This document shows, piece by piece, positions 49,556 to 57,854 of a stretch of 64,000 nucleotides of DNA. Position 1 is the stretch's first letter. The number at the start of each line of letters is the position of its first letter. Origin of the DNA: JABFRG01 sp038210445 (GTDB lineage Bacteria; Myxococcota_A; Polyangia; Polyangiales; Polyangiaceae); the NCBI GenBank assembly GCA_038210445.1, contig JBBQWQ010000029.1, positions 25,633 to 89,632 on the forward strand, read 5' to 3'. The notes beneath the pieces are model-generated. The model had not been told where the DNA came from. It did not search any database and was given only the letters and a program-made list of their open reading frames with translations. The position numbers and the translations under genes are program-made.

Positions 49556-50488
49556 TTAGTCTTCGTCCTTCTCCCAGTCGTTGACGCGCCCGGCGCCACC
49601 GCCGCCGCGGCCTTCACTGGTGGCGCCGCCGCCTTCGAACCGCCGCTTCTTCGGTCCGTCGTCGAAGCTGCCACCCGGCTTGCCGCGCCGTCGATCGTCG
49701 AAGGGCTTGCGTTGCTGCGCAGGCGGAGGACCGCCGAAGCCGCCGGCGCCACCCCCGCCGCCGCCGCCGCCGCCCATGGGAGGGCCGCCGAAGCCACCGC
49801 CGCCGCCCATGGGAGGGCCGCCGAAGCCACCCCCACCCCCGCCGAAGCCGCCCGCCGGCCGCTCGGGGCGCTCGCCCTTCGGCTGCGCGATCTTGACGTT
49901 GAGGCGACGACCGCGGAGGTCCATGTCACGCAGGCCTTCGATGGCCGTCTTGGCGGCCTCGGAGCTGGCCATGGTGACGAAGCCGAAGCCGCGCTTGCGG
50001 CCGTCGGGATCCGTCGGCAGGTGCACCCGCACGACCTGGCCTTCGGCCACGCCGTTGATGAGGACTTCGATCTCCTGGGGCGTGCAATCGTACGGGAGGT
50101 TGCCAACGTAGAGCTGGCGATCCGGAGCCGGGGGGGCGCCCATGCCGGGGCGCGGGGCGAACCCGGCGCCACCCTCGCGCGGACCGCTGGAGCGCGGGCC
50201 ACCGGGGCCGGCTTCGCCGCGGGCTGGAGGATTCGCCTGGTACGGGCGAACGAGGATGGACTTGCCCATCTGCAGAGAGCCGTCGAGCGCTCCGCGGGCC
50301 GCTTCCGCTTCTGCAGAGGAGCCCATGGTCACGAAGCCGATTCCCCGCGGGCGTCCGGTGTCACGGTGCCGCGGTAGGCTTACTTGAACGACCGTGCCTC
50401 CGGTCGACTGAAACAGTTCTTTGACTGCTTCCTCTGAAATGCTGTCCGGCAATCCGGCTACGAACAGCTTCGCTTCGTCATTACCCAT
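49556..50488 (-). CDS. RNA-binding protein with two RRM domains
   Basis: A 310-residue protein. RRM1 spans about 5-82 (RNP2 KLFVAGL, RNP1 RGIGFVTM) and RRM2 about 120-198 (RNP2 QLYVGNL, RNP1 RGFGFVTM). The linker is Pro/Gly-rich. The last 110 residues are Gly/Phe/Pro-rich (FGGPPMGGGG repeats) with a basic DDRRRGK stretch, a low-complexity arm as in eukaryotic hnRNP proteins. Two RRMs in one bacterial protein is less usual than the single-RRM form. The ATG at 50488 is chosen because RNP2 follows within 10 residues. Confidence 0.88.
   Translation of the reverse strand: MGNDEAKLFVAGLPDSISEEAVKELFQSTGGTVVQVSLPRHRDTGRPRGIGFVTMGSSAEAEAARGALDGSLQMGKSILVRPYQANPPARGEAGPGGPRSSGPREGGAGFAPRPGMGAPPAPDRQLYVGNLPYDCTPQEIEVLINGVAEGQVVRVHLPTDPDGRKRGFGFVTMASSEAAKTAIEGLRDMDLRGRRLNVKIAQPKGERPERPAGGFGGGGGGFGGPPMGGGGGFGGPPMGGGGGGGGGAGGFGGPPPAQQRKPFDDRRRGKPGGSFDDGPKKRRFEGGGATSEGRGGGGAGRVNDWEKDED
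49768..49833 (-). repeat. 33-bp tandem coding repeat (Gly-Phe-Gly-Gly-Pro-Pro-Met)
   Basis: Two near-identical 33-bp units encode an 11-residue GFGGPPMGGGG motif in the low-complexity tail of the RRM protein. The first unit starts near 49768, the second near 49801. Confidence 0.7.
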
Positions 50489-50728
50489 TTGAAAAACACT
50501 TCTCCGATTGTCCTGCGACCCAACGTGGCGCCCCAGAGGCGTCCCAGAGGCGTCCCACGCGAACGTTTTTTCCGCTCGGGCGAGGCGTAGTTGCCTCCTC
50601 TGCTCCAGAGTATCTCGGGACGTGGGTCCGTCAACTACCATCGGCGCGGGGCGAGCGCTGCAAAATCCCTACGAAAGAGCGAATCAGCACCCGCAAGAGC
50701 GGCGCCAGGAACGAACGGACTGGCGCGG

Positions 50729-52342
50729 TTAGCCAGCCCTTCCGCGGCTCCCGGCCGCTGCTTCCCGCGCGCTGGCACGCCGTACCGGGAGGGCGACCCC
50801 AAAGGCTGAGCCTATCTCGGCGCCGGTGGCTGGGTCGAGCCGAGGCTCCACCCATGCGCGCCCGCCGTGGCTCTTGGCAATGTGCTTGACCAGCGCCAGG
50901 CCGATGCCGGTGCCCCGGACCTGCACCCGGAGCTTCGGATCACCGCGCACGAACCGCTCGAAGATCTTCGTGCGGTCGTCGGCGGCGACGCCAGGGCCGC
51001 GGTCCTTCACCTGGATTATCACCTCGCGGCCGCGCACCTCGGCAGAGACCACGATCTCCTTTCCGGAGGCAGCGTACTTCAGGGCGTTGTCGACGAGGTT
51101 GGAAAGACCGAGGGCGAGGGCGCGCTCGTCCATGTCGAGCTTCGGCAAGTCGGGGCCGAGCTCGATGCGCAACGTGACGCCTTCGCGCTCCGCCCGGTAC
51201 CGGTGGATTTCCACCGCCCGCGCCACCGCATCGCCCACATCGCCCTCCTGAAACTCGAGGCTGCCTTTGCCGCGCTCGACCCGGGCGAAGTCCAGCACGT
51301 TCTCGATGAGCGCGCTGAGGCGCTCGCTCTCGCGCAGGATGATGCCGACGTACTCGTCGCGCTTCTGCTCGTTGGCCACGCGCCCGCTCTGGAGCATCTC
51401 GGCGAACATGCGCACCAGCGCCAGCGGGGTCTTCAGCTCGTGGCTGACGTTGGCCACGAACTCGCTCTTCAGTGCGTTGGTGCGCCGCTCCTTCTCGGCA
51501 GCGACGAGGATGGTGACCACCCCCGCCACGATGACCACCGCCGAGAGACCCACCATGGAGAGCTCCAGGGTGCGGCGGCTCTGCACGCTGCTGGCGATGG
51601 CCTCGCCGGAGGCCGGCGAAACCTGAACGCGCCAATTGTAGAGGGTGGTGGGAAAGCGAACGCCGACCGTGAACTCGCCGGTGCGCAGCGGCGGGCCGAA
51701 GATGAGCCGGCCCTCTTCGTCGACCACGTTGAGGCGGTTCTGACCGCCGGAAGCCTCGCCATACAGCGTGGGCAGGCTCTCGCGCACGATGCGTCCGATG
51801 TCGTGCCAGGCCACGATGACGTAGCGGCGACCTTGCCATTCGCGTTGCCAGTAGCTCACGAGGTAGCTCTGTCCGCTGTAGGTGCGGTGCAGGTGCCGGA
51901 GCTCGTCGGGGGGCTGTTTGGCGAGCTCCATGTCGGCGACCATGCGCTGCACCAGCAGCCTCCGGAACGAGTCCTCTTCGCGAAAGCTCGCCGAAGCGCG
52001 CGACACCAGGCTGAGGACGGCGCCGGTCTCGTCGAGCACCACGATGGCGCGCACGGTGGGCGTCTCGCGCCGGGCCGTCGGCAGCCAGTGCTCGCCGATC
52101 TCCGGGAGCTTTTGGGGGTCGGCCACCGCCATGATGGCGTTGTCCTGGTCGACGATGTTGCGATCGAGACGGTTGGCTTTCTCGGTGGCAAGGCCGAGCG
52201 TCGCCTCCACCACCGCCTGCTTGCGCAGCTGATCGAGGCGCAGCGTCGTGCGGAACGTGAAGTAGGTGATGATGGCCACGGCGGCGAGCACCAGCGGCAG
52301 CAGCACGAAGCTCGTGACGCGCTCGCGCCTTCGCCGGTCCAT
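50729..52342 (-). CDS. Sensor histidine kinase with periplasmic domain
   Basis: A 537-residue membrane kinase. Membrane segments lie near 12-30 and 261-281; the 230 residues between look like a Cache-type periplasmic sensor. The dimerisation helix has the phospho-accepting His301 (VANVSHELKTPL). The ATPase domain shows LSNLVDNALKYA, VKDRGPGV, FERFVRGD and GTGIGLALVKHI. The end is an Ala/Arg/Ser-rich tail. No response regulator is adjacent. The stimulus is unknown. Confidence 0.9.
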   Translation of the reverse strand: MDRRRRERVTSFVLLPLVLAAVAIITYFTFRTTLRLDQLRKQAVVEATLGLATEKANRLDRNIVDQDNAIMAVADPQKLPEIGEHWLPTARRETPTVRAIVVLDETGAVLSLVSRASASFREEDSFRRLLVQRMVADMELAKQPPDELRHLHRTYSGQSYLVSYWQREWQGRRYVIVAWHDIGRIVRESLPTLYGEASGGQNRLNVVDEEGRLIFGPPLRTGEFTVGVRFPTTLYNWRVQVSPASGEAIASSVQSRRTLELSMVGLSAVVIVAGVVTILVAAEKERRTNALKSEFVANVSHELKTPLALVRMFAEMLQSGRVANEQKRDEYVGIILRESERLSALIENVLDFARVERGKGSLEFQEGDVGDAVARAVEIHRYRAEREGVTLRIELGPDLPKLDMDERALALGLSNLVDNALKYAASGKEIVVSAEVRGREVIIQVKDRGPGVAADDRTKIFERFVRGDPKLRVQVRGTGIGLALVKHIAKSHGGRAWVEPRLDPATGAEIGSAFGVALPVRRASAREAAAGSRGRAG

Positions 52343-52409
52343 CAGCAGACCCGCGGATCATGCGCACCGTGTGCGCGCCATCGCCCCATCGCAGGCACCG
52401 CACGCACCT

Positions 52410-54254
52410 TCAGCCCCGCGCTTTGGCGGCGTTCGCGCTGTCGGCCGGCGGCGGCCGTGTGATGCGCCGGGCATCGAGCACCACGCCGCGAGAGCCGATG
52501 AACTCCGCGAGTTGCTCCGCGATGTAGGTGAGCGCGTTGGCGTCGTCGGTGGTGAACGGCGCGCCGTCCTTGGGGTTGATGAACTCGACCGCGCCCATGA
52601 AGCGACCGCGCGGCCAGAGCGGCGCGACCACCAGGTTCTTCAGGCCCCCAAACACCGCGAAGCGCGGCGGCGTTGCGCCGTCGGGCTGGAAGATGACGGC
52701 GCTCCGCGAGCGCGGCGCCGAACCCAGGAACGGATCGAGGTCCGCATGCCGCGCCAGCAAGAGGGCGTGGGCGTTCGGTCCGCGCGCGCAGGCCACCACG
52801 TATTCGCGTTTGTCGACGTCGTAGAAATGGACAAGCCCGCCCTCTGCGGGAATCTTCGAGAGCGCCAGGTCGAGGCAAAAGTAGCCGGCGGCCACCGCGT
52901 CCTCGTGGAAGTTCATGGCGTGCATCTCTTCAAAGAGATCGGCGATGAGCTCGTCGCCGCTGAGGCGGTTGACGACGGCGCCGTTCGCAGCGGAGATGCT
53001 CAGCGGCTGGGTGTTCACCTTGGCGGAGCCGTCGGCTTCCGGCGCGGTCGCGGCTGCCGGCGCCAGCGGCCCGAAGCTGGGTACCGGCTGCGGCGCGAGG
53101 GCGGGGTTCGACGCTGCGGGGCCTGCGGCATTCGTGCCCGGCGCGGTGGCCGGACCGAGGAACATGTCGCCGAGCGACGACGCCGCCGCGGGCGCGCGGG
53201 AGACCTGGCTCGGCTCCTTCAGGGCGGCCGCCAGGCTTGGACCCGGACCCGGTACAGCCGAGCGCATGGAGCTCGGGAGGGCACTCGGGTACTTGCGCGG
53301 ATAGCGCGCGACCGGCGCGCCCTTCCAGTCCTTCCACTCGACCACCACCAGCGGCGAGATGGTGGGCTTCCCGGTGAAGATCTCGTCGAACACCGCGATG
53401 TTGATGAAGCGCGCCGCGCGGTCTTCGGGGATCTCGCGCTTGAGCTCCTCGAGCATTTGGAGCGCGAAGGCCTCGGCCTCCGGCTCTTCGGTGCCGATCG
53501 CGAGGGCGTACGAGACCTCGCGGTAGGTCAGCGGCGATGCCTCAGACGGCTCTTGGTCGCGGCGCGACAGCATCGTCGCGGCGTACTGCTGCTGCGGCGG
53601 CGCCGGCGGCGGCGGCCTTTGCGAGCCCTTGCTGCTGGGCTTGGGTGCCTGCGCTGGCCGAGGCGGCGCCTTCGGGGCCACCGACTTGGGGGCGATGGGC
53701 GCGGTTGCTGCGGGCGCTTGTGCGGTTGCTGCGGGCGCGGGCGCGGGCGGCGTGGGCGCCGCTGCGGGCATTTGCGGCGACGAGCCGTGGGCCGCCATCA
53801 CCTGGGTGCGGCCCACGTTGCTGAGGTTCGTGGTGGGCGCCGCGAGCGGCGGCGGCGGCCGCGACGACACGATGGCAGCGGTGCCAACCGATGCCATGAA
53901 GCTGGTCGAGCGAGCCTTCGGCCCGCCCTCGTCCGTCATCGGCGGCGGCGGCGGCGTCGCGTGCGCGGGCGTGGGCGCCGCGAGCGGCGGGGGCGGCTCC
54001 GAGCGCTGCGGCGTTCCGTCGGCGTTGGTTGCGCGAATCACGAAGCGACGCCGGGTTCGCGGGTCGACGGCGCGGTAACCCTCCTTCAGCAGATCGATGG
54101 AGAAGTCGCCGAGCGCGCCCTCATCGCCGAGGGCAGTGCGCGCCTGGAGCAGCGCTTTGTGCCACGAGTCCGCCATGAACGTGAAGGACGTGGTCGCGGC
54201 GGGATCCCCAGCGACGGAAACGTCGACTACCCACCGCATCGGGGACTCTCGCAC
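52410..54254 (-). CDS. GAF-domain protein with long Pro/Ala linker
   Basis: A 614-residue cytoplasmic protein I can only partly assign. Residues 1-75 form a small beta-rich unit. Residues about 85-245 are a Pro/Ala linker. Residues about 245-330 form a second globular part (YREVSYALAIGTEEPEAEAF). After a second linker, residues about 445-600 are a GAF domain (DAVAAGYFCLDLALSKIPAEG, FMGAVEFINPK). No kinase or cyclase domain is attached, so it may be a scaffold. The GTG at 54254 has TGAGG upstream; the ATG at 54239 is possible. Confidence 0.65.
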   Translation of the reverse strand: MRESPMRWVVDVSVAGDPAATTSFTFMADSWHKALLQARTALGDEGALGDFSIDLLKEGYRAVDPRTRRRFVIRATNADGTPQRSEPPPPLAAPTPAHATPPPPPMTDEGGPKARSTSFMASVGTAAIVSSRPPPPLAAPTTNLSNVGRTQVMAAHGSSPQMPAAAPTPPAPAPAATAQAPAATAPIAPKSVAPKAPPRPAQAPKPSSKGSQRPPPPAPPQQQYAATMLSRRDQEPSEASPLTYREVSYALAIGTEEPEAEAFALQMLEELKREIPEDRAARFINIAVFDEIFTGKPTISPLVVVEWKDWKGAPVARYPRKYPSALPSSMRSAVPGPGPSLAAALKEPSQVSRAPAAASSLGDMFLGPATAPGTNAAGPAASNPALAPQPVPSFGPLAPAAATAPEADGSAKVNTQPLSISAANGAVVNRLSGDELIADLFEEMHAMNFHEDAVAAGYFCLDLALSKIPAEGGLVHFYDVDKREYVVACARGPNAHALLLARHADLDPFLGSAPRSRSAVIFQPDGATPPRFAVFGGLKNLVVAPLWPRGRFMGAVEFINPKDGAPFTTDDANALTYIAEQLAEFIGSRGVVLDARRITRPPPADSANAAKARG

Positions 54255-54385
54255 AATGGCCTCACAGCGCCTCTACCTTCGCACCTACCCTGGGGGGTCG
54301 GCAACCGGTTCTCGCGCACGGGTGTAGAACGCTGCTTCTTGGGTCGTGGTTCGGCGTGAATCTCGCCGCGACGCTGCGGGTCCGT

Positions 54386-55936
54386 TCAGTCCGACCGCAG
54401 GCCGTCGGAGGGCCGGAGCCAAGCGGCATACAAAGCCGGCAGAATCGTCGCGAGCAAGCAGATGACGATGGCGATGCCGCCGGTGATGAGGAATTCGGTG
54501 GGGCGCACCTCCACCGGGAGCTTCGAGATGAAGTACACCTTTGGGTCCAGCGGGAAGGCGTAGGCCCCCAAGCCCTTGCACCCCAGGAACCCGAGCGCGA
54601 GCCCGAGGCTCGTTCCGAGGAAGCCAGTGATGCCGCCTTGGTAGAGGAAGATGCGGAGAATGGCGCTGTCTTTGGCGCCCAGAGCCTTGAGCAAGGCGAT
54701 CTCCTTCCGCTTGTCGAGGACCACCATGATCAAGGTCGCGACCACCGTGAACGCCGCCACCACGATGATGAGCGCCAGCACGAAGCTCATGCCGATCTGC
54801 TGGATGAGGAGCGCGGTGAAGAGGCCATGGTTGAGCTCCTGCCAGTCCATCGTGTGGTACACGCCGTTGGCGAGCACCTTGTCGATGTTGGCGGAGATCT
54901 CCCGCGCGTGGTCGATGTCGTCGACCTTCATCTCCACGCCGGTGACGCTGTCGCCGTTCTCGTAGAACGCTTCGGCCTCGTAGAGGTCGGTGTACACCAG
55001 CTTGGAGTCGTACTGATCGAAGCCCGCCTCGAACACCGCGATGACGCGGAACTGCTTGGCGATGGGCGGCTTCTGGCTGCTGCCGCCGAAGCTCATGCCC
55101 ACCATGGGAGATGTAATCTGCACGCAGTCGCCCATGGTCACGGCGAGCTGGGTAGAGAGCGACTTTCCGATGATGAGGCCCGGAAGCGCGGCCACTTGCT
55201 CGGGGCTCTTGCAGGGGTCCGGGTCCACCGAAGAAGGCAGATCGTCGTCGTCCGGGAGCTTGCTGGCGAAGCCGCCGTCGGGTGTGGTGTCGCCGGCGGG
55301 GGCCGGGGCGCCTGCGTTGGCCACCGCCGGCGCGCCGGCGTCCTGCGCCGCGGGGGCCGGGGCGCCGGCCTCGAGGGCGTCGCGATCGCGCCGAATCTGG
55401 TCCTCGATGACGTCCAAAAACGAGCCCGCGTCGCGCTGCTGCAAGTCGCGCAAGGGCGACGAGGTGGAAGTGGCGGCTGGGCTGTTGGGCTTTTCCGGCG
55501 GCTTGGCGCCGGGCTTCCGCAGGCCCTCCATGGATCCGCCGACGATGTGCTTCGGAAGGTCGAGCACCTTGGGCATCAGGTCAGGGTCGACGCCTTTGAG
55601 CAGCACGCCGGTGGCGGTGCGATCGCCATGGGTCACCATCATCGGGTTGATGATGAAGGGGGCGACGCCGGTTACGCCGGGCACCTTCTCGACCTTCTTC
55701 ATGACCTCGCGATACTCGCGGAACTCGAGCGAGTATTTGAGCACCAGCACGTGGGCGTTGACGCCCAGCACCTTTTCTCGGAACTGCTCCTTGAACCCGC
55801 CGGTGACGCTCATCACGATGGAGAGCGCAGCGACGCCGAGGGTGACGCCGAGGGTGGAGAAGAGCGTGCCGACCGAGACGAAGGCGCGCTTCTTCGAGGC
55901 GAGATAGCGAATGGCGATGGTGAGGGGGTAGCCCAC
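54386..55936 (-). CDS. LolC/LolE family lipoprotein-release permease
   Basis: A 516-residue inner-membrane permease of the FtsX/MacB superfamily. The N-terminal RYLASKKRAFVSVGTLFSTLGVTLG and C-terminal membrane segments (near 370, 420 and 475) match LolC/E. LDKRKEIALLKALGAKDSAI is the cytoplasmic loop that couples to the LolD ATPase. The periplasmic domain carries an insert of about 110 residues (about 139-250), low in complexity and rich in Ala, Pro and Asp, not found in standard LolC/E (about 400 residues). No lolD gene is adjacent. It would help move lipoproteins to the outer membrane. Confidence 0.82.
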   Translation of the reverse strand: MGYPLTIAIRYLASKKRAFVSVGTLFSTLGVTLGVAALSIVMSVTGGFKEQFREKVLGVNAHVLVLKYSLEFREYREVMKKVEKVPGVTGVAPFIINPMMVTHGDRTATGVLLKGVDPDLMPKVLDLPKHIVGGSMEGLRKPGAKPPEKPNSPAATSTSSPLRDLQQRDAGSFLDVIEDQIRRDRDALEAGAPAPAAQDAGAPAVANAGAPAPAGDTTPDGGFASKLPDDDDLPSSVDPDPCKSPEQVAALPGLIIGKSLSTQLAVTMGDCVQITSPMVGMSFGGSSQKPPIAKQFRVIAVFEAGFDQYDSKLVYTDLYEAEAFYENGDSVTGVEMKVDDIDHAREISANIDKVLANGVYHTMDWQELNHGLFTALLIQQIGMSFVLALIIVVAAFTVVATLIMVVLDKRKEIALLKALGAKDSAILRIFLYQGGITGFLGTSLGLALGFLGCKGLGAYAFPLDPKVYFISKLPVEVRPTEFLITGGIAIVICLLATILPALYAAWLRPSDGLRSD

Positions 55937-56155
55937 GAGTGGTCTGGCTACCTACCATGCCCGCGGGCGAGCCCGCTACCTGCGCCGCTGCCCCGTGCAA
56001 AGGCGACCGAGGGAGCCAGTGGCGGGCCCGAGCAAGGGTAGGGTGGTACGCGGGCGATCCACCGCCGATATCGCGCCGCGGATGGACTCCGATTTCCCCG
56101 ACGGGCGAAAACGGGTTAACCTTCTCCACGGGCGCGTCGCTCCGCCCCTCTTCGC

Positions 56156-57844
56156 ATGAAACCTGGCACTCCTCCCTCCACGCTCGTGACGCCGGAAAGC
56201 GAGCTATCGCCCGACCTGGCCGGGGCGGCCGGCGAGCACGCTGCGCTGTCGCGCTCCTCCGATCGCATCGTCGGCTCCACCATCGATGGCCGCTACGTCA
56301 TCCAGAAGGTGCTGGGCGAAGGCGGCATGGGCGTCGTCTACCTGGCCCGGCACGCGCTCATCGACAAGCTGGTGGCGCTCAAGGCGCTCCGCTCCGATCT
56401 CTCCTCCGACAAGGAGATCACCACGCGCTTCCTGAACGAGGCGCAGGCCGCCTCGCGCATCGGAAGCCCGCACATCGTCGACATCTCCGACTTCGGCGTG
56501 CTCGCCGGGGGCAGCGCGTACTTCGTCATGGAGTACTTGCGCGGCGAGAGCCTGGCCGACCGGCAGGCGCGGCTCGGGGTCTTCTCGATTCGCGGCACGC
56601 TCCACATCGGCAAGCAGGTGGCGCAGGCGCTCGCCGCGGCGCACGCCGCGGGCATCGTGCACCGCGACATGAAGCCCGACAACGTCATGCTCATCGAGCG
56701 GGGCGGCGATCCCGACTTCGTTAAGGTGCTCGACTTCGGCATCGCCAAGGTGAACTCGCAGGTCACGCGCCTCACCCGCGCGGGCAGCGTCTTCGGGACG
56801 CCGCAGTACATGTCGCCGGAGCAGGCGGCTGGCGTTCCGGTCGATCACCGGTCCGACGTCTACGCCCTTGGCATCATGCTCTACGAAATGCTGAAGGGCG
56901 GCGTGCCGTTCACCGGCGACAACGTGATGAACATCCTGAGCCATCACATGTTCCATCCGCCGCCCCCGCTCCGCGATGGTAGCCGCGCCGATCTGCCGCC
57001 AGAGCTCGAGTCGATCGTGATGAAGTGCCTGGCGAAGAAGGCCTCGGAGCGGTACGCCTCGATGGGCGAGCTCCTGGCCGACCTCGACGCCTTCGAGCGC
57101 GGCTTGCCGCCCATGGCGAGCCACGAGCTGCTGGCCGATCGCAATCGCTTCATGGCCCCGCCCACCAGCTTCCCGAGCGGTCCGCGCCCGGTGACCGCGA
57201 CCGTGCGCACCCTGCCGCGCATCACCGGCGGCCGCTTGCCCTGGCTTCTCGGCGGCTTGGCCACGCTACTGGTGGCCGCGCTCGCGGTGACGCTGGTGTT
57301 GGTGCGCGCCCAGCGGCAGAAAGAAGCGCTGGCCGCTGCGTCGGCCGCCGCCGTTTCGTCTGCACCCACCGTTGCCCCTGCTGGGCCCGCGGTTCGCCTG
57401 GTGGTGGTCAAGGTCAAGCCCGAGACCGCGCTCGTCACGTTCGTGGGCGGGCCCCTCGACGGCTCCCAGCGCGCGGTACGCAATGGGCAGGTTCAGGTCG
57501 AGGTGGCAGAGGGCCATCCGGTGAAGTTGCGGGTGGCTGCCGAGCACTTCGTGGACCAGAACATCGCCGTGCAGGCCAGCGACGAAGGGCTCGTCGTCGA
57601 GCTGCGTGCCGCCGCCGCGCCGGTTGCCCCCGCCACCGGCCTCCTGCCCGGCGGTGGACCCATCAAGAAGCTCCCGACCGCCGCCGCGACCACCTCCGCG
57701 TCCGCCGCCCCCATTCCTTCGGCGGTGCTCACCACGCGCCTCGAGTCACCGGTGTGCAAGCCGCCGTCACACATGATCAAGAATGTGTGCTGCGGGCCCG
57801 GCTACAACAAGCTCGACGCCTACAGTCAGTGCCTGCGCGACTGA
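56156..57844 (+). CDS. Ser/Thr protein kinase with outer PEGA-like and Cys-rich tail
   Basis: A 562-residue Hanks-type kinase. The domain spans about 45-315: GEGGMGVVYLA, VALKALRSD, IVHRDMKPDNVML, VLDFGIAK, YMSPEQ. A membrane segment lies near 363-385 (LLGGLATLLVAALAVTLVLV). The outer part has a PEGA-like strand set (about 415-480) and a C-terminal stretch with five Cys (VCKPPS, NVCCGPGYN, QCLRD). The upstream 219 bp contain no other gene. It converges with the CBM9-like gene, 10 bp apart. Confidence 0.87.
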   Translation: MKPGTPPSTLVTPESELSPDLAGAAGEHAALSRSSDRIVGSTIDGRYVIQKVLGEGGMGVVYLARHALIDKLVALKALRSDLSSDKEITTRFLNEAQAASRIGSPHIVDISDFGVLAGGSAYFVMEYLRGESLADRQARLGVFSIRGTLHIGKQVAQALAAAHAAGIVHRDMKPDNVMLIERGGDPDFVKVLDFGIAKVNSQVTRLTRAGSVFGTPQYMSPEQAAGVPVDHRSDVYALGIMLYEMLKGGVPFTGDNVMNILSHHMFHPPPPLRDGSRADLPPELESIVMKCLAKKASERYASMGELLADLDAFERGLPPMASHELLADRNRFMAPPTSFPSGPRPVTATVRTLPRITGGRLPWLLGGLATLLVAALAVTLVLVRAQRQKEALAAASAAAVSSAPTVAPAGPAVRLVVVKVKPETALVTFVGGPLDGSQRAVRNGQVQVEVAEGHPVKLRVAAEHFVDQNIAVQASDEGLVVELRAAAAPVAPATGLLPGGGPIKKLPTAAATTSASAAPIPSAVLTTRLESPVCKPPSHMIKNVCCGPGYNKLDAYSQCLRD

Positions 57845-57854
57845 ACGGTCGCCT

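Noticed and set aside
49740..49840. Possible CRISPR-like repeats
   Set aside because: The repeats are contiguous, in frame and encode a Gly-rich protein tail; there are no spacers or cas genes. No CRISPR array was found anywhere in the window.
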